From: Spirillospora albida
GTDB lineage: Bacteria; Actinomycetota; Actinomycetes; Streptosporangiales; Streptosporangiaceae
DNA: 64,000 bases
Direction: 5' to 3'
NCBI RefSeq assembly: GCF_000718255.1
Contig: NZ_JOFJ01000002.1
Location: forward strand, 248,001-312,000
The first letter of the stretch is position 1. Each line of letters opens with the position of its first letter. A program made the position numbers and the translations under genes. The notes beneath the pieces are model-generated. The model had not been told where the DNA came from and did not search any database. It was given only the letters and a program-made list of their open reading frames with translations. Below are positions 32,790-41,760 of this stretch, piece after piece.

Positions 32790-33560
32790 ATGGTGATGTG
32801 GCGTGGCAGGGCCGCGGCGGTGGTCGCCGCGGTCGCGGTCGGCGCGGCCGGAGCGGCCGGGGCCGTGCTCGGCGAGCGTTCGGCGTCGGCGGGGACGCGT
32901 CCGCTCGCGGGCAGGGTCGTCGTGATCGACGCCGGGCACAACGGGCGGAACGCCGACCATCCCGCGGTGATCAACCGGAAGGTGCCGGCCGGGGGGTTCC
33001 GGAAGGCATGCGACACGACCGGCACGGAGACCCACTCCGGATATGCCGAGCACGCCTTCGCCTTCGACGTCTCGGCGCGCCTCGCGGCGGTGCTGCGGGT
33101 GCAGGGGGCGACGGTACTGCTCGTCCGTCCGAACGACCGGGGTGTGGGGCCGTGCCTGAACGAGCGTGCCGCGATCGGCAACCGGGCGCGCGCGGACGCG
33201 GTGATCTCCATCCACGCCGATGGCGCGCCCGAGTCCGGGCGGGGCTTCCACGTCATCGTGCCGGGCTACGTGAAGGGTTACACCGGGCCGATCCTGAAGT
33301 CGTCCCAGCGCCTCGGGTACGACGTCCGGAACGCTTTTCGCAGCGGTACGGGCCAGCCTTACGCGACCTACGTCGGCAAGAACGGCATGGACACGCGGAC
33401 GGACCTCGGCGGGCTGAATCTGTCGAAGGTCCCCAAGGTGTTCATCGAAGCCGGCAACATGCGCAATCCCGGCGACGCCGCACGGATGAGGAGCCCCGCC
33501 TGGCGCCAGCGCGCGGCCAAGGCCCTGGCCGCGGGCCTGTCCACCTACCTGCGCCACTGA
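32790..33560 (+). CDS. N-acetylmuramoyl-L-alanine amidase (Amidase_3), exported
   Basis: The 256-residue protein begins with a signal peptide or anchor (RGRAAAVVAAVAVGAAGAAGAVLG), then an Amidase_3 domain. VVVIDAGHNGRN gives the first zinc His, GYAEHAFAFDVSARLAAVL contains the metal Glu, ISIHADGAPESGRGFHV the second His, and VFIEAGNMRNPGDAARM the catalytic Glu. It should cleave the bond between N-acetylmuramate and L-alanine in peptidoglycan. ATG 32790 has GGGAG 5 bases upstream; starts further upstream (32670) lie inside the clpC terminator. An extra Cys pair (KACDTTG and GPCLNE) may form a disulfide. Confidence 0.9.
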   Translation: MVMWRGRAAAVVAAVAVGAAGAAGAVLGERSASAGTRPLAGRVVVIDAGHNGRNADHPAVINRKVPAGGFRKACDTTGTETHSGYAEHAFAFDVSARLAAVLRVQGATVLLVRPNDRGVGPCLNERAAIGNRARADAVISIHADGAPESGRGFHVIVPGYVKGYTGPILKSSQRLGYDVRNAFRSGTGQPYATYVGKNGMDTRTDLGGLNLSKVPKVFIEAGNMRNPGDAARMRSPAWRQRAAKALAAGLSTYLRH

Positions 33561-33632
33561 TCACGCTGTTTCGCACCGGCGGTCGTCGCCGAGGAGTCCG
33601 GGGGCGCCCGGGATCGTGCGGCTCCGCCTGTG

Positions 33633-33649
33633 CCGGACGGCTCGTCCGG
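33633..33649 (-). terminator. Small hairpin between convergent genes
   Basis: CCGGACG-GCT-CGTCCGG is a perfect 7-bp hairpin 1 base past the stop of the adenosine-deaminase-like gene and between two convergent genes. It may terminate either transcript. Confidence 0.45.
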
Positions 33650-33650
33650 G

Positions 33651-34625
33651 TCAGGGGGTGGTGAGCCAGGCGTCGATCTCGCGGTTCACGCGCGCCTTGG
33701 TCGCGTCCGGGGCGAAGGAGGCGTCGACGCCCGCGCGTGCCAGTTCGGCGAGGACGCCGTCGTCGTAGCCGAACGCGTCGCGGACGCGGGCGTACTCGGT
33801 GGCCAGCGGCGTGCCGATCAGCGCGGGGATGTCGGTGTTGAGGGTCACGATCAGACCCGCGTCGCGCAGCCTGGGCAGGGGATGCTCGGCGAGCGTCGGG
33901 GCGAATCCGAGGGCGACGTTGGACGACGGGCACACCTCCAGGGGGATGCGTCGTTCCCGCACCTCCGCGACGAGGTCAGGGTCGTCCAAGACCCGGATCC
34001 CGTGCCCGAGCCGCTCGGTGCGTCCAGGGCCGAGAGCCTGCCGGATGCCGGCCGGGCCCTCCCCCTCGCCCGCGTGGTGGACGATGTGCAGCCCGGCATC
34101 GCCGGCCGCCGCGAACACCTTCGCGAACGGGTCGCCGGGGAACGCCTCATCGCCCGCCAGCCCGACCGCGACGACGTCCTCGTGCCGCCGGGCCAGTTCC
34201 AGGGTGCGCCACGCGCGTTCGACGGAGCGACGCCGCGAATGGTCGAGGATCAGCCGGCACTCGATCCCGAACGCCTCGCGCCCCGCCGCCAGGCCCTCGC
34301 GGACGGCCGTCAGCGGCATGTCGAGGTCGCCGAGCCGCTCGCCGTGCGCCGCCGCGCTGAACGACACCTCCGCGTACAGGGTGCCCTGCGCCGCCTCGTC
34401 CGCGCAGAACTCGTAGGCGATCCGGCGGAAGTCACCGGCCCGCCGCAGGCAGGATCGCACCATGTCGTTCTGCGCGAAGAACGACGCGAAGTCGCCGAAG
34501 TCCCCGACGTCGTCCGGCACCGGGACGCCGTTGGCCACGCCGATCTCCCGCAGCGTCCCCCACCGGACGGTGCTCTCCAGATGGACATGCAGATGGGCCT
34601 TGGGCAAGGCGATCAGATCCCGCAC
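33651..34625 (-). CDS. Adenosine-deaminase-family amidohydrolase
   Basis: The 324-residue protein has the metal and base-binding motifs of the adenosine deaminase family: KAHLHVHLES (zinc His pair), HHAGEGEG (catalytic Glu), RLGHGIRVL, VCPSSNV and the zinc Asp in LNTDIPALIGT. In true adenosine deaminase the last motif is NTDDP, and the second Asp contacts purine N7. Here it is Ile, so another amino-purine or related base may be the substrate. GTG 34625 is chosen: TATCGT (34633-34638 on the opposite strand) lies 7 bases upstream, a leaderless pattern, and the family core begins 10 residues later. It converges on the amidase gene. Confidence 0.88.
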   Translation of the reverse strand: MRDLIALPKAHLHVHLESTVRWGTLREIGVANGVPVPDDVGDFGDFASFFAQNDMVRSCLRRAGDFRRIAYEFCADEAAQGTLYAEVSFSAAAHGERLGDLDMPLTAVREGLAAGREAFGIECRLILDHSRRRSVERAWRTLELARRHEDVVAVGLAGDEAFPGDPFAKVFAAAGDAGLHIVHHAGEGEGPAGIRQALGPGRTERLGHGIRVLDDPDLVAEVRERRIPLEVCPSSNVALGFAPTLAEHPLPRLRDAGLIVTLNTDIPALIGTPLATEYARVRDAFGYDDGVLAELARAGVDASFAPDATKARVNREIDAWLTTP

Positions 34626-34696
34626 GAGCCGGACGATACGGGCAGCCCGAATCCTCACCAAGTCATTTTCGGCGCCGCCCCCGGAGTTCTTGACGG

Positions 34697-35563
34697 TCAG
34701 GAGGGGAGGGCGTAGCGGCCGTCTTCCAGGGGGTCCACCAGGCCGTCCGCCACGAGGCCGTCCAGGGCACGTTCCCTCTGGACGGCGTCCGGCCAGACGA
34801 TGTCCAGCGCCGGTTTCTCCACGGGGCCTTCGGCTTCGCGGAGGACGGCCAGGAGGCGGCCCCGGCACTGGCGGTCGGTTCCGGCGTAGGTCTGGCCTCG
34901 GCGCGGCGGGCCGTCGTAGGCGGGTCGGCCGTTCCCGTGCCAGGTGCAGTGGGCGAGGACCGGGCAGTCCGTGCAGCGGGGCGAGCGGGCCGTGCAGACC
35001 AGGGCGCCCAGCTCCATGGTGGCCACGGCCCACCGGGCGGCGGTCGGGGGGTCCGCGGGGAGGAGCGACTCGGCCAGGTCCATCTCGGCTCTCGTCTGGG
35101 ACTTCGGTGGGTGCTCGACGCCGGTGACCAGGCGGGCCAGGACGCGGCGGACGTTGGTGTCGAGGACGGCGTGCCGCTGCCGGAAGGCGAAGCTGGCGAC
35201 GGCGGCGGCCGTGTAGGCGCCGATGCCGGGGAGGGCCAGGAGGTCCGCGTGGGAGGTGGGAACCTCGCCGCCGTGCCCGTCCGTGATGGCGCGGGCGGTC
35301 TCGTGGAGGCGGAGGGCGCGGCGGGGGTACCCGAGTCGGCCCCAGGCGCGGACGGCCTCACCGGCCGGTTCGGCCGCCAGGGCGGCGGGGGTGGGCCAGC
35401 GGGCCATCCAGGCGTGCCAGACGGGGAGGACGCGGGCGACCGGGGTCTGCTGCAGCATGATCTCGCTGACGAGGATGCCCCACGGGGTGGCGCCGGGGGC
35501 GCGCCAGGGGAGGTCGCGGGCGTTGGCGTCGTACCAGCCGAGGATCGGGTCGATGTACCGCAT
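34697..35563 (-). CDS. mutY: A/G-specific adenine glycosylase MutY
   Basis: MutY removes adenine mispaired with 8-oxoguanine. The 288-residue protein has SEIMLQQTPVARV (catalytic Glu region), the helix-hairpin-helix LPGIGAYTAAAVASFAF with the catalytic Asp in LDTNVRRVLAR, and the iron-sulfur ligands C-X6-C-X2-C-X5-C in CTARSPRCTDCPVLAHC. It is shorter than E. coli MutY: the C-terminal NUDIX-like 8-oxoguanine-reading domain is replaced by about 70 residues that look like a winged helix. That is usual in actinobacteria. ATG 35563 has no clear Shine-Dalgarno sequence; GGCGATTCGCC just upstream is a small palindrome. Confidence 0.93.
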   Translation of the reverse strand: MRYIDPILGWYDANARDLPWRAPGATPWGILVSEIMLQQTPVARVLPVWHAWMARWPTPAALAAEPAGEAVRAWGRLGYPRRALRLHETARAITDGHGGEVPTSHADLLALPGIGAYTAAAVASFAFRQRHAVLDTNVRRVLARLVTGVEHPPKSQTRAEMDLAESLLPADPPTAARWAVATMELGALVCTARSPRCTDCPVLAHCTWHGNGRPAYDGPPRRGQTYAGTDRQCRGRLLAVLREAEGPVEKPALDIVWPDAVQRERALDGLVADGLVDPLEDGRYALPS

Positions 35564-35631
35564 GGCGAATCGCCATTCTGGCACGGCGGGTCGCCCCGCC
35601 CGGACGTGATCATGAATTGGATACTGGGCGC

Positions 35632-36174
35632 ATGCGTGTGGACGCGGACCGTCCCCAGTACTGGCGGCGGCGGATCGTGGTGCTGGGCGGTGTGCTCGCC
35701 GCCGCGGGGTCGCTGCTGTGGGCGTGCGGCGGAGGCGAGGACGAACCGGTGCGGCGGATCGTCCGAGACGTGACACCGCCGCCGCCCCCGACCGCCATGC
35801 CGACCGTGACGGTCACCGTGCGTGAGATCGCCCGGGAGTGCGTGGCGGACGACCTCGCCGCCACGCTGCGGGCGACACGGGACGCCTACGCGGGGACGAG
35901 CCCGCGGTTCAGGGTCAGCGTGGTGAACACCGGTGAGGAGCCCTGCGCGCTCGGCAAGGGCACGCTGGACGTGCGGATCACGTCGGGGTCCGATCGGGTG
36001 TGGTCGTCGGCGCGGTGCGGGCAGGGGACGTCCCGCCTGCTGCGGAGCGGTGCGCCGTTCAGCGACACGATCACGTGGGACCGGCGGCGCGCCTGCGGTG
36101 GGGCCGAGGCGGGGCCGGGCACGTACGTCGCGTCGCTGGCGGGGACGGGGGAGCAGGTGTTCCGGCTCCGCTGA
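35632..36174 (+). CDS. Small exported protein of unknown function
   Basis: The 180-residue protein has one N-terminal hydrophobic segment (RRRIVVLGGVLAAAGSLLWAC) that could be an anchor. LLWAC resembles a lipobox, but Trp before Ala-Cys is atypical. A Pro/Thr-rich linker (TPPPPPTAMPTVTVTV) leads into an extracellular domain with four Cys (AREC, EEPCALG, SARCGQG, RRACGG) and a beta-rich pattern, similar in style to DUF4232-type actinobacterial domains. GATACT 6 bases before ATG 35632 suggests a leaderless message. I do not recognise a function; mutY is divergent and disA convergent. Confidence 0.75.
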   Translation: MRVDADRPQYWRRRIVVLGGVLAAAGSLLWACGGGEDEPVRRIVRDVTPPPPPTAMPTVTVTVREIARECVADDLAATLRATRDAYAGTSPRFRVSVVNTGEEPCALGKGTLDVRITSGSDRVWSSARCGQGTSRLLRSGAPFSDTITWDRRRACGGAEAGPGTYVASLAGTGEQVFRLR

Positions 36175-36213
36175 GGCGCGTGCAACGGATCGTCACGAGC
36201 CAGCGGACCGGCC

Positions 36214-37296
36214 TCAGACGTAGCGCTCCAAAATCGAGGACTCGGCGAGGCGGGACAGGCCCTCGCGGACGCTGCGGGCGCGCGACTCGCCGACGCCGCC
36301 CACGCCCTGGAGGTCGTCGATGCTGGCGGCCAGGAGTTTCTGCAGCCCGCCGAAGTGCTCGACCAGGCGGTCGACGACGATGCTGGGCAGCCGGGGGACC
36401 TTCGCGAGCAGGCGGTACCCCTTGGGGCTGACGGGCAGGTCGAGGGCGTCCGGGCCGGCGAACCCCATGACCTCGGCGACGGCCGGCAGGTCGAGGAGCT
36501 CGTTCGCGGACAGGGCGTCGAGGGACGCGAGGACGGCGCCGACGCCGCGGGTGCGGGTCTCGGCGGACGGGTAGTCGCGGACGATCAGTTCGCGGTCGAC
36601 GTCGACGCCGGAGACCAGCTCGTCGAGCTGGAGGGAGAGCAGGCGGCCGTCGGTGCCGAGCTCGACGACGTAGCCCTCGATCTCGTCGGCGATGCGGCGG
36701 ACCATCTCCAGGCGCTGGACGACGGCGGAGACGTCGCGGACGGTGACGAGGTCCTCGATCTCCAGCGCGGACAGCGTGCCGGACACCTCGTCCAGGCGCA
36801 GCTTGTACCGCTCGAGGGTGGCGAGGGCCTGGTTCGCCTTCGACAGGATGGCCGCGGAGTCCTCGAGGACGTAGCGGATGCCGTCGAGGTACAGCGCGAT
36901 GATGTGCATCGACTGGCTGACGGAGATCACCGGGCGGCCGGTCTGCCGGGCGACGCGCTCGGCGGTGCGGTGCCGGGTGCCGGACTCCTCCGTCGGGAGG
37001 GACGAGTCGGGCACGAGGTGCACGGCGGCCCGGACGATCCGGTTGCGGTTGCTGTCGAGGACGATCGCGCCGTCCATCTTGGCGAGCTCGCGCAGCCGGG
37101 TGGCCGAGAACTCGACGTCGAGTTCGAAGCCGCCGGTGCAGAGCTCCTCGACGGTGCCGTCGAGCCCGAGCACGATCAGCGCGCCGGTGTGGCCCCGGAG
37201 GATGCGCTCCAGACCGTCGCGGATCTGGGTCCCCGGTGCCACCGCGGCGAGCGTGGCGCGGCGTCGTTCGTCATGAGCCTTGTCGTGTGCTGGCAC
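36214..37296 (-). CDS. disA: DNA integrity scanning protein DisA, diadenylate cyclase
   Basis: DisA makes cyclic di-AMP from two ATP and scans DNA for branched structures. The 360-residue protein has the DAC domain with DGA (75-77 in MDGAIVLDS) and GTRHRTAERVA (RHR 108-110), a helical spine, and a C-terminal helix-hairpin-helix DNA-binding domain (LLAASIDDLQGVGGVGESRARSVREGLSRL). The GTG start at 37296 is preceded by a GGGGG stretch. It lies downstream of radA on the same strand; in Bacillus RadA binds and restrains DisA. A c-di-AMP riboswitch is present in the same window, upstream of the NlpC/P60 gene. Confidence 0.96.
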   Translation of the reverse strand: MPAHDKAHDERRRATLAAVAPGTQIRDGLERILRGHTGALIVLGLDGTVEELCTGGFELDVEFSATRLRELAKMDGAIVLDSNRNRIVRAAVHLVPDSSLPTEESGTRHRTAERVARQTGRPVISVSQSMHIIALYLDGIRYVLEDSAAILSKANQALATLERYKLRLDEVSGTLSALEIEDLVTVRDVSAVVQRLEMVRRIADEIEGYVVELGTDGRLLSLQLDELVSGVDVDRELIVRDYPSAETRTRGVGAVLASLDALSANELLDLPAVAEVMGFAGPDALDLPVSPKGYRLLAKVPRLPSIVVDRLVEHFGGLQKLLAASIDDLQGVGGVGESRARSVREGLSRLAESSILERYV

Positions 37297-37410
37297 CTGG
37301 CCCCCGGGAGGTCGCTGGACTGCGCCAGTTTACCGAGGACGGCCGCGGCCCGGTTCCCCCGCTGGTCGGAAGCGTTGACCGTCCGGCGTAATACTCTGGT
37401 GCGATCCTCG

Positions 37411-38859
37411 TTAGGGCGCCGTAAAGGCCGTCTGCAATGCCTGTTGGAGGCTGTCCACCTCCATCACCTTCATCCCCTCGAAGCTGCTCAACTGCGGATC
37501 TGCCCGTTTCAGCGGGGACCCGTCGGCGAGTTCGAGGGAACCGCGCGGCACGACGGCGTGCTTGAACCCGAGCCGGGCCGCCTCGGCGAGTCGCCGCTGG
37601 ACGCCGGGGACGACCCGCACCTCGCCGGCGAGGCCGACCTCGCCGAGCGCGATGAGGCTGCCGGACAGCGACTGCTCGACGGTGGAGCCCGCGACGGCCA
37701 GGGCGAGGGCGAGGTCGACCGAGGTCTCGGTGAGCCGGACGCCGCCGACGGTGGAGACGTACACGTCCTGCTCGTGCATGGAGATCTTGCAGCGCTGGGC
37801 CAGGACGGCGAGCACCATCGCGACCCGGGAGGTGTCGAGCCCGGACGTGGCGCGCCTGGGCGAGGGCAGGTGCGACTTCGCGACGAGGGCCTGCACCTCG
37901 GCCACCAGCGGCCGCCGGCCTTCGAGGGTGACGGTCACGCAGGTGCCCGGCACCGGTTCGTCGCGGCGGGTGAGGAACAGGCCGGACGGGTCGGGCAGGC
38001 CGACGATGCCGACCTCGGAGAGGTCGAAGCAGCCGAGTTCGTCCGTGGGCCCGTAGCGGTTCTTGATCGCGCGGATCATCCGGAGCCGGGAGTGCCGGTC
38101 GCCCTCGAAGTACAGGACGACGTCGACCAGGTGCTCCAGCAGGCGCGGCCCCGCGATCGCGCCCTCCTTCGTCACATGGCCGACCAGGACGACGGTGACG
38201 CCGCGCTCCTTCGCGACGCGGATGAGGTTGGCGGCGACCTCGCGGATCTGGGTGACGCCGCCCGGTGCGCCGTCGACCTCGGACGTCCCGATCGTCTGGA
38301 TGGAGTCGACGACGACCAGGACGGGCTCGACGGTGTCGATGTGGCCGAGAACGGCCGACAGCTCCGTCTCGGCGGCGAGGTAGAGCTCGTCGGTGATCGC
38401 GCCGACGCGGTCGGCGCGCAGCCGCACCTGCTCGGCGGACTCCTCGCCGGTCACGTACAGAACGCGCCGCCCCGGGCCGCCCTGGCGCGGGACCTCCCCG
38501 GCCGCCCCGCCGCCCGTGGACGCGAGCGCCGCGACCTCCAGCAGCAGTGTCGACTTGCCGATGCCGGGCTCGCCGGCGAGCAGCAGCACCGCGCCGGGCA
38601 CGATGCCGCCGCCGAGGACGCGGTCGAGCTCGTCCAGGCCGGTCGGGCGGGTCTGCGCCGAGTGGACGTCGATCTTCCCGATGGGGCGCGCGGGCGTGCT
38701 GACCGGGCCCGCGGTGACCACCCGCGCGGGGGTGGCGGACGCCGCCTCCAGCACCGTGCCCCAGGTCTGGCACTCACCGCAGCGGCCGACCCATTTGGAC
38801 GTCTGCCAGCCGCATTCCGAGCATCGGTACGCGGCCTTGGCAGTCTTCGCCTTCGCCAT
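37411..38859 (-). CDS. radA: DNA repair protein RadA (Sms)
   Basis: RadA is a RecA-like helicase that works in recombination repair. The 482-residue protein has a C4 zinc finger (Cys13, 16, 27, 30), Walker A GEPGIGKST at 96-104, the RadA motif KNRYG (KNRFG in most bacteria), a Walker B region LVVVDSIQT, and a C-terminal Lon-protease-like domain (GGVRLTETSVDLALALAVAGS) that lacks protease residues. ATG 38859 lies 6 bases after TAGGCT (38866-38871 on the other strand), so the message should be leaderless. disA follows 114 bases downstream. Confidence 0.96.
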   Translation of the reverse strand: MAKAKTAKAAYRCSECGWQTSKWVGRCGECQTWGTVLEAASATPARVVTAGPVSTPARPIGKIDVHSAQTRPTGLDELDRVLGGGIVPGAVLLLAGEPGIGKSTLLLEVAALASTGGGAAGEVPRQGGPGRRVLYVTGEESAEQVRLRADRVGAITDELYLAAETELSAVLGHIDTVEPVLVVVDSIQTIGTSEVDGAPGGVTQIREVAANLIRVAKERGVTVVLVGHVTKEGAIAGPRLLEHLVDVVLYFEGDRHSRLRMIRAIKNRYGPTDELGCFDLSEVGIVGLPDPSGLFLTRRDEPVPGTCVTVTLEGRRPLVAEVQALVAKSHLPSPRRATSGLDTSRVAMVLAVLAQRCKISMHEQDVYVSTVGGVRLTETSVDLALALAVAGSTVEQSLSGSLIALGEVGLAGEVRVVPGVQRRLAEAARLGFKHAVVPRGSLELADGSPLKRADPQLSSFEGMKVMEVDSLQQALQTAFTAP

Positions 38860-38888
38860 GCGGGCAGCCTAGGGGCCGCCCCTGACAG

Positions 38889-39953
38889 TCAGGCGGCGGC
38901 GGTCGCCTCGCGGGCGCGTTCGATCAGGTCGCCGAGGTGGTCGGACACGATCGACGGGCGCTCCAGCATCGCCATGTGCCCGGCGGTCGGGATGACCTCG
39001 AGCCGCGCGGAGCCCACGCAGCCGGCGATCTTGAGGCTGTGCTCGACCGGGGTGAGCATGTCGTTCTCGGCGCCGATGACGAGGGCGTCGGCCTTGGCGA
39101 GGTGCCCGCACTCGCTGATCACGTCGTGGGTGATCATGGAGTGGAAGAAGTCGAGCAGGGCGTCCATGCGGGTCTCGGCCATCATCTCCTCGCCGAACGC
39201 GACGGCGGCGGGGCTCGCGTCCGGGCCGAAGGCGAGCATGTCCTCGATCAGGATGGAGCCGTCCCGGCCCAGGTGGCGGACCTTCTCGATGAGGGTGGAT
39301 CCGGCGCCGAGCGCGCGCAGGGCGCGGGGCAGGACGCGCTGGGTCACGCGCGCGACGAGGGCGGGCATGCCGAGGGTGACCTCGCCGAGGCCGCCGGAGG
39401 ACGTGCAGAGCAGCGCGGTGGCGACGATCCGCTCGCCCATGAGCTCGGGGTACTCGTCTGCGAACCGCATGATCGTCATGCCGCCCATGGAGTGCCCCAC
39501 GAGGATGACCGGGGTGCCCTCCGGGACGGTGGCCTCGATGACGGCGTGCAGGTCGTGGGCGAGGCGGGGGATCGAGTAGTCGTCGCGGACACCGCCGTCG
39601 GAGCGGCCGTGGCCGCGCTGGTCCCAGAAGACGAGCCGGCCGAGGCCGCGCAGGGCCTTGCGCTGGAAGTGCCAGGAGTCCTGGGTGAGGGTCCAGCCGT
39701 GGCAGAACACGACGGCGAGGTCGGTGCGGTCCTCGCCGTCGATCTCGGCGTAGAGGCGGGTGCCGTCGTCGGCGCGGACGGGGACCGGGCGGCCGCGCAG
39801 GGCGCCGAAGGGCTCGCCCGCGTAGGGGTCGGGGCGCAGCTGGAGGCGGCGGAGGGCGCGGCGCTGGACGGCCAGTCCGGCGCCGGCCCCGGCGGCACCG
39901 AGCGCGGTGGCGGCGAGAACTCCCTTGCCCGAGGTGATGACGGCACGGCCCAT
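38889..39953 (-). CDS. Alpha/beta-fold hydrolase
   Basis: The 354-residue protein begins with a hydrophobic, Ala/Gly-rich segment (GKGVLAATALGAAGAGAGLAV) that may anchor it in the membrane. The hydrolase core has the oxyanion loop FCHGWTLTQDSW, the nucleophile elbow GHSMGG, a likely acid Asp in GAENDMLTP and the His in TAGHMAML. WDQRGHGRSDGG fits the usual lipase/esterase pattern. ATG 39953 has GGAGGA about 9 bases upstream; the frame extends to 40028 without support. It lies 29 bases behind the end of the window's minus-strand radA gene only by orientation, so it has its own promoter. The substrate is unknown. Confidence 0.88.
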   Translation of the reverse strand: MGRAVITSGKGVLAATALGAAGAGAGLAVQRRALRRLQLRPDPYAGEPFGALRGRPVPVRADDGTRLYAEIDGEDRTDLAVVFCHGWTLTQDSWHFQRKALRGLGRLVFWDQRGHGRSDGGVRDDYSIPRLAHDLHAVIEATVPEGTPVILVGHSMGGMTIMRFADEYPELMGERIVATALLCTSSGGLGEVTLGMPALVARVTQRVLPRALRALGAGSTLIEKVRHLGRDGSILIEDMLAFGPDASPAAVAFGEEMMAETRMDALLDFFHSMITHDVISECGHLAKADALVIGAENDMLTPVEHSLKIAGCVGSARLEVIPTAGHMAMLERPSIVSDHLGDLIERAREATAAA

Positions 39954-40061
39954 GATCCGGTTCCTCCACGTGTGCTTGCGTCGCCGGTCCCGGCAATTGT
40001 TGTACAGGGGATCCAGTAGTGGCCACACCGGACGCCCAGGTGTGACCGACCAGTCAGTAAC

Positions 40062-40760
40062 CTACGTGCAACGCCACCACAGATTGACCGCGTAGTCCAC
40101 CTCGAGGCCCTCGTGCTCACGGAGGAACTCCGCCGCGAGAGCGGCCGGGAACTCGATGCGCAGGACCGCGGCCAGATCGTCCCGGCTCTCGAACGCCCAC
40201 CGGATCAGCAGGGGCTCGCGGGTGTAGCCGCGCCGCGTCCAGAACCGCTCCACGGCGGCCGGATCGTACGAGGGCAGGCCGCGCCGGAACCAGCGTCCGA
40301 ACGTCGACCGCGTCGCGTCGTTGTCGATGATGAAGACCGCCCCGCCGCGCCGGACGACGCGGTCGAGCTCCGCGAGGCCGGGCTCGCAGCCGGGGCCGAA
40401 GAAGTACGCCCAGCGGACGTGGACCACGTCCACGGACGCGTCCGGCAGCGGCAGGGCCTGCGCGGCGCCGGTCCGGACGGTGACGTTCGGCCGGTCCCGG
40501 ACGCGCCGCCGCGCGGCCGCGGCCAGCCCCGCGTGCGGCTCGACGCCGATGACGCGCGCCGCCTCGTCCGCGAAGAAGGGCAGGTGGTAGCCCGTTCCGC
40601 AGCCGAGGTCGAGTACCGTCGCGCCCGCCCACGGGCGGATCGCGCGCATGGCCGCCTCCAGCACGCCGTCCGGATCGACCGCGCGGTTCTCCACCTCGTA
40701 CACGTGGGGGGAGTTCCAGATGTTGGGGCTCGGCACGGCGCCCGGCGCTATCTCGGCCAC
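40062..40760 (-). CDS. Class I SAM-dependent methyltransferase
   Basis: The 232-residue protein has motif I VLDLGCGTGYHLPFF, the acidic end of strand 2 VIGVEPHAG, VRTGAAQALPLPDASVDVVHVRW, and a GGAVFIIDND post-motif. This is the UbiE/Methyltransf_11 type, acting on small molecules. The GTG start at 40760 has TACGCT (40767-40772 on the other strand) 6 bases upstream, a leaderless arrangement. The neighbouring hydrolase and sugar isomerase give no clear clue to its substrate. Confidence 0.85.
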   Translation of the reverse strand: MAEIAPGAVPSPNIWNSPHVYEVENRAVDPDGVLEAAMRAIRPWAGATVLDLGCGTGYHLPFFADEAARVIGVEPHAGLAAAARRRVRDRPNVTVRTGAAQALPLPDASVDVVHVRWAYFFGPGCEPGLAELDRVVRRGGAVFIIDNDATRSTFGRWFRRGLPSYDPAAVERFWTRRGYTREPLLIRWAFESRDDLAAVLRIEFPAALAAEFLREHEGLEVDYAVNLWWRCT

Positions 40761-40875
40761 GGACAGAGCGTAGTCCGCGCGGCGCGGATCACCCGGGGCG
40801 AGGGTTTCATCGCCCTCCGCGGGACATAGGCTTTCCGTACGAGCAATGCCGAGCGATCACCTGGCGAGGACAGCC

Positions 40876-41760
40876 TTGACCCAGCGGCACAACGGCGCGC
40901 ATTCTCCGGCCCTCCGCGTCCCGGACGCCCCCATCACGCTCTCGACCGCGTCCGTGTACCCGGAGAAGGTGCCGAGCGCCTTCGAGATCGCCGCGCTGCT
41001 GGGATACGACGGCGTCGAGGTGATGGTGTCCACGGACGCCTCCTCCCAGGACCTCACCGTGCTGCGCCGCCTGTCGGACTACCACCAGGTGCCCATCAAG
41101 TCGATCCACGCGCCCTGCCTGCTGCTGACCCAGCGGGTCTGGGGCCGCGACCCGTGGGGCAAGCTCGTCCGCTCCAAGGAGGTCGCCGAGGAGCTCGGGG
41201 CGGACGTCGTCGTCGTGCATCCGCCGTTCCGGTGGCAGCGGGAGTACGCGCGCGACTTCGTCACGGGGCTCGACCGCATGCAGGAGGAGACGGACGTCCT
41301 GTTCGCGGTCGAGAACATGTTCCCGCTCAAGGCCCGCGGGGCCGAGGCGGGCATGTACCTCCCCGACTGGAACCCCGTCGACCAGGACTACCCGTACGTC
41401 ACGCTCGACCTGTCCCACACCGCCGTCTCGCGGTCGGACGCGCTCGACATGGCCGAGCGGCTCGGCGACCGGCTGCGGCACGTCCACCTCGCCGACGGCA
41501 TCGGCATCACGAACAAGGACGAGCACCTCGTGCCGGGCCGCGGCTCCCAGCCCTGCGGGCCGATGCTGGAGAACCTCGCGGAGAACGGCTTCCAGGGGCA
41601 CATCGTCCTGGAGGTCAACACCCGCCGCGCGGCGAGCCGCGCCGACCGCCTGGAGGACCTCGCGGAGGCCCTCGCGTTCGCCCGCCTGCACCTCGCGGCC
41701 GCCGACCACACGTGGGAGGTCACCCCGGCCGGCGAGGTCTCGCGCCGGGGCATGCCTTGA
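40876..41760 (+). CDS. Sugar phosphate isomerase/epimerase (AP endonuclease 2-like TIM barrel)
   Basis: The 294-residue protein is a xylose-isomerase-like TIM barrel. Metal and substrate segments are ITLSTASVYPE, GYDGVEVMV, SIHAPCLLL, VVVHPPFRW, FAVENMFP, VTLDLSHTAVS, HVHLADG and GHIVLEVN, giving a Glu-Asp-His-Glu metal site. I use TTG 40876, which has GGCGAGGA 5 bases upstream; ATG 40846 would add 10 residues and is also possible. It overlaps the TetR gene by 4 bases. The true reaction is unknown; sugar isomerase or inosose-type dehydratase are options. Confidence 0.85.
   Translation: MTQRHNGAHSPALRVPDAPITLSTASVYPEKVPSAFEIAALLGYDGVEVMVSTDASSQDLTVLRRLSDYHQVPIKSIHAPCLLLTQRVWGRDPWGKLVRSKEVAEELGADVVVVHPPFRWQREYARDFVTGLDRMQEETDVLFAVENMFPLKARGAEAGMYLPDWNPVDQDYPYVTLDLSHTAVSRSDALDMAERLGDRLRHVHLADGIGITNKDEHLVPGRGSQPCGPMLENLAENGFQGHIVLEVNTRRAASRADRLEDLAEALAFARLHLAAADHTWEVTPAGEVSRRGMP

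Noticed and set aside
29327..33256. 1309-residue open frame on the minus strand
   Set aside because: It is antisense to lsr2, clpC and the amidase gene; no domains are recognisable.
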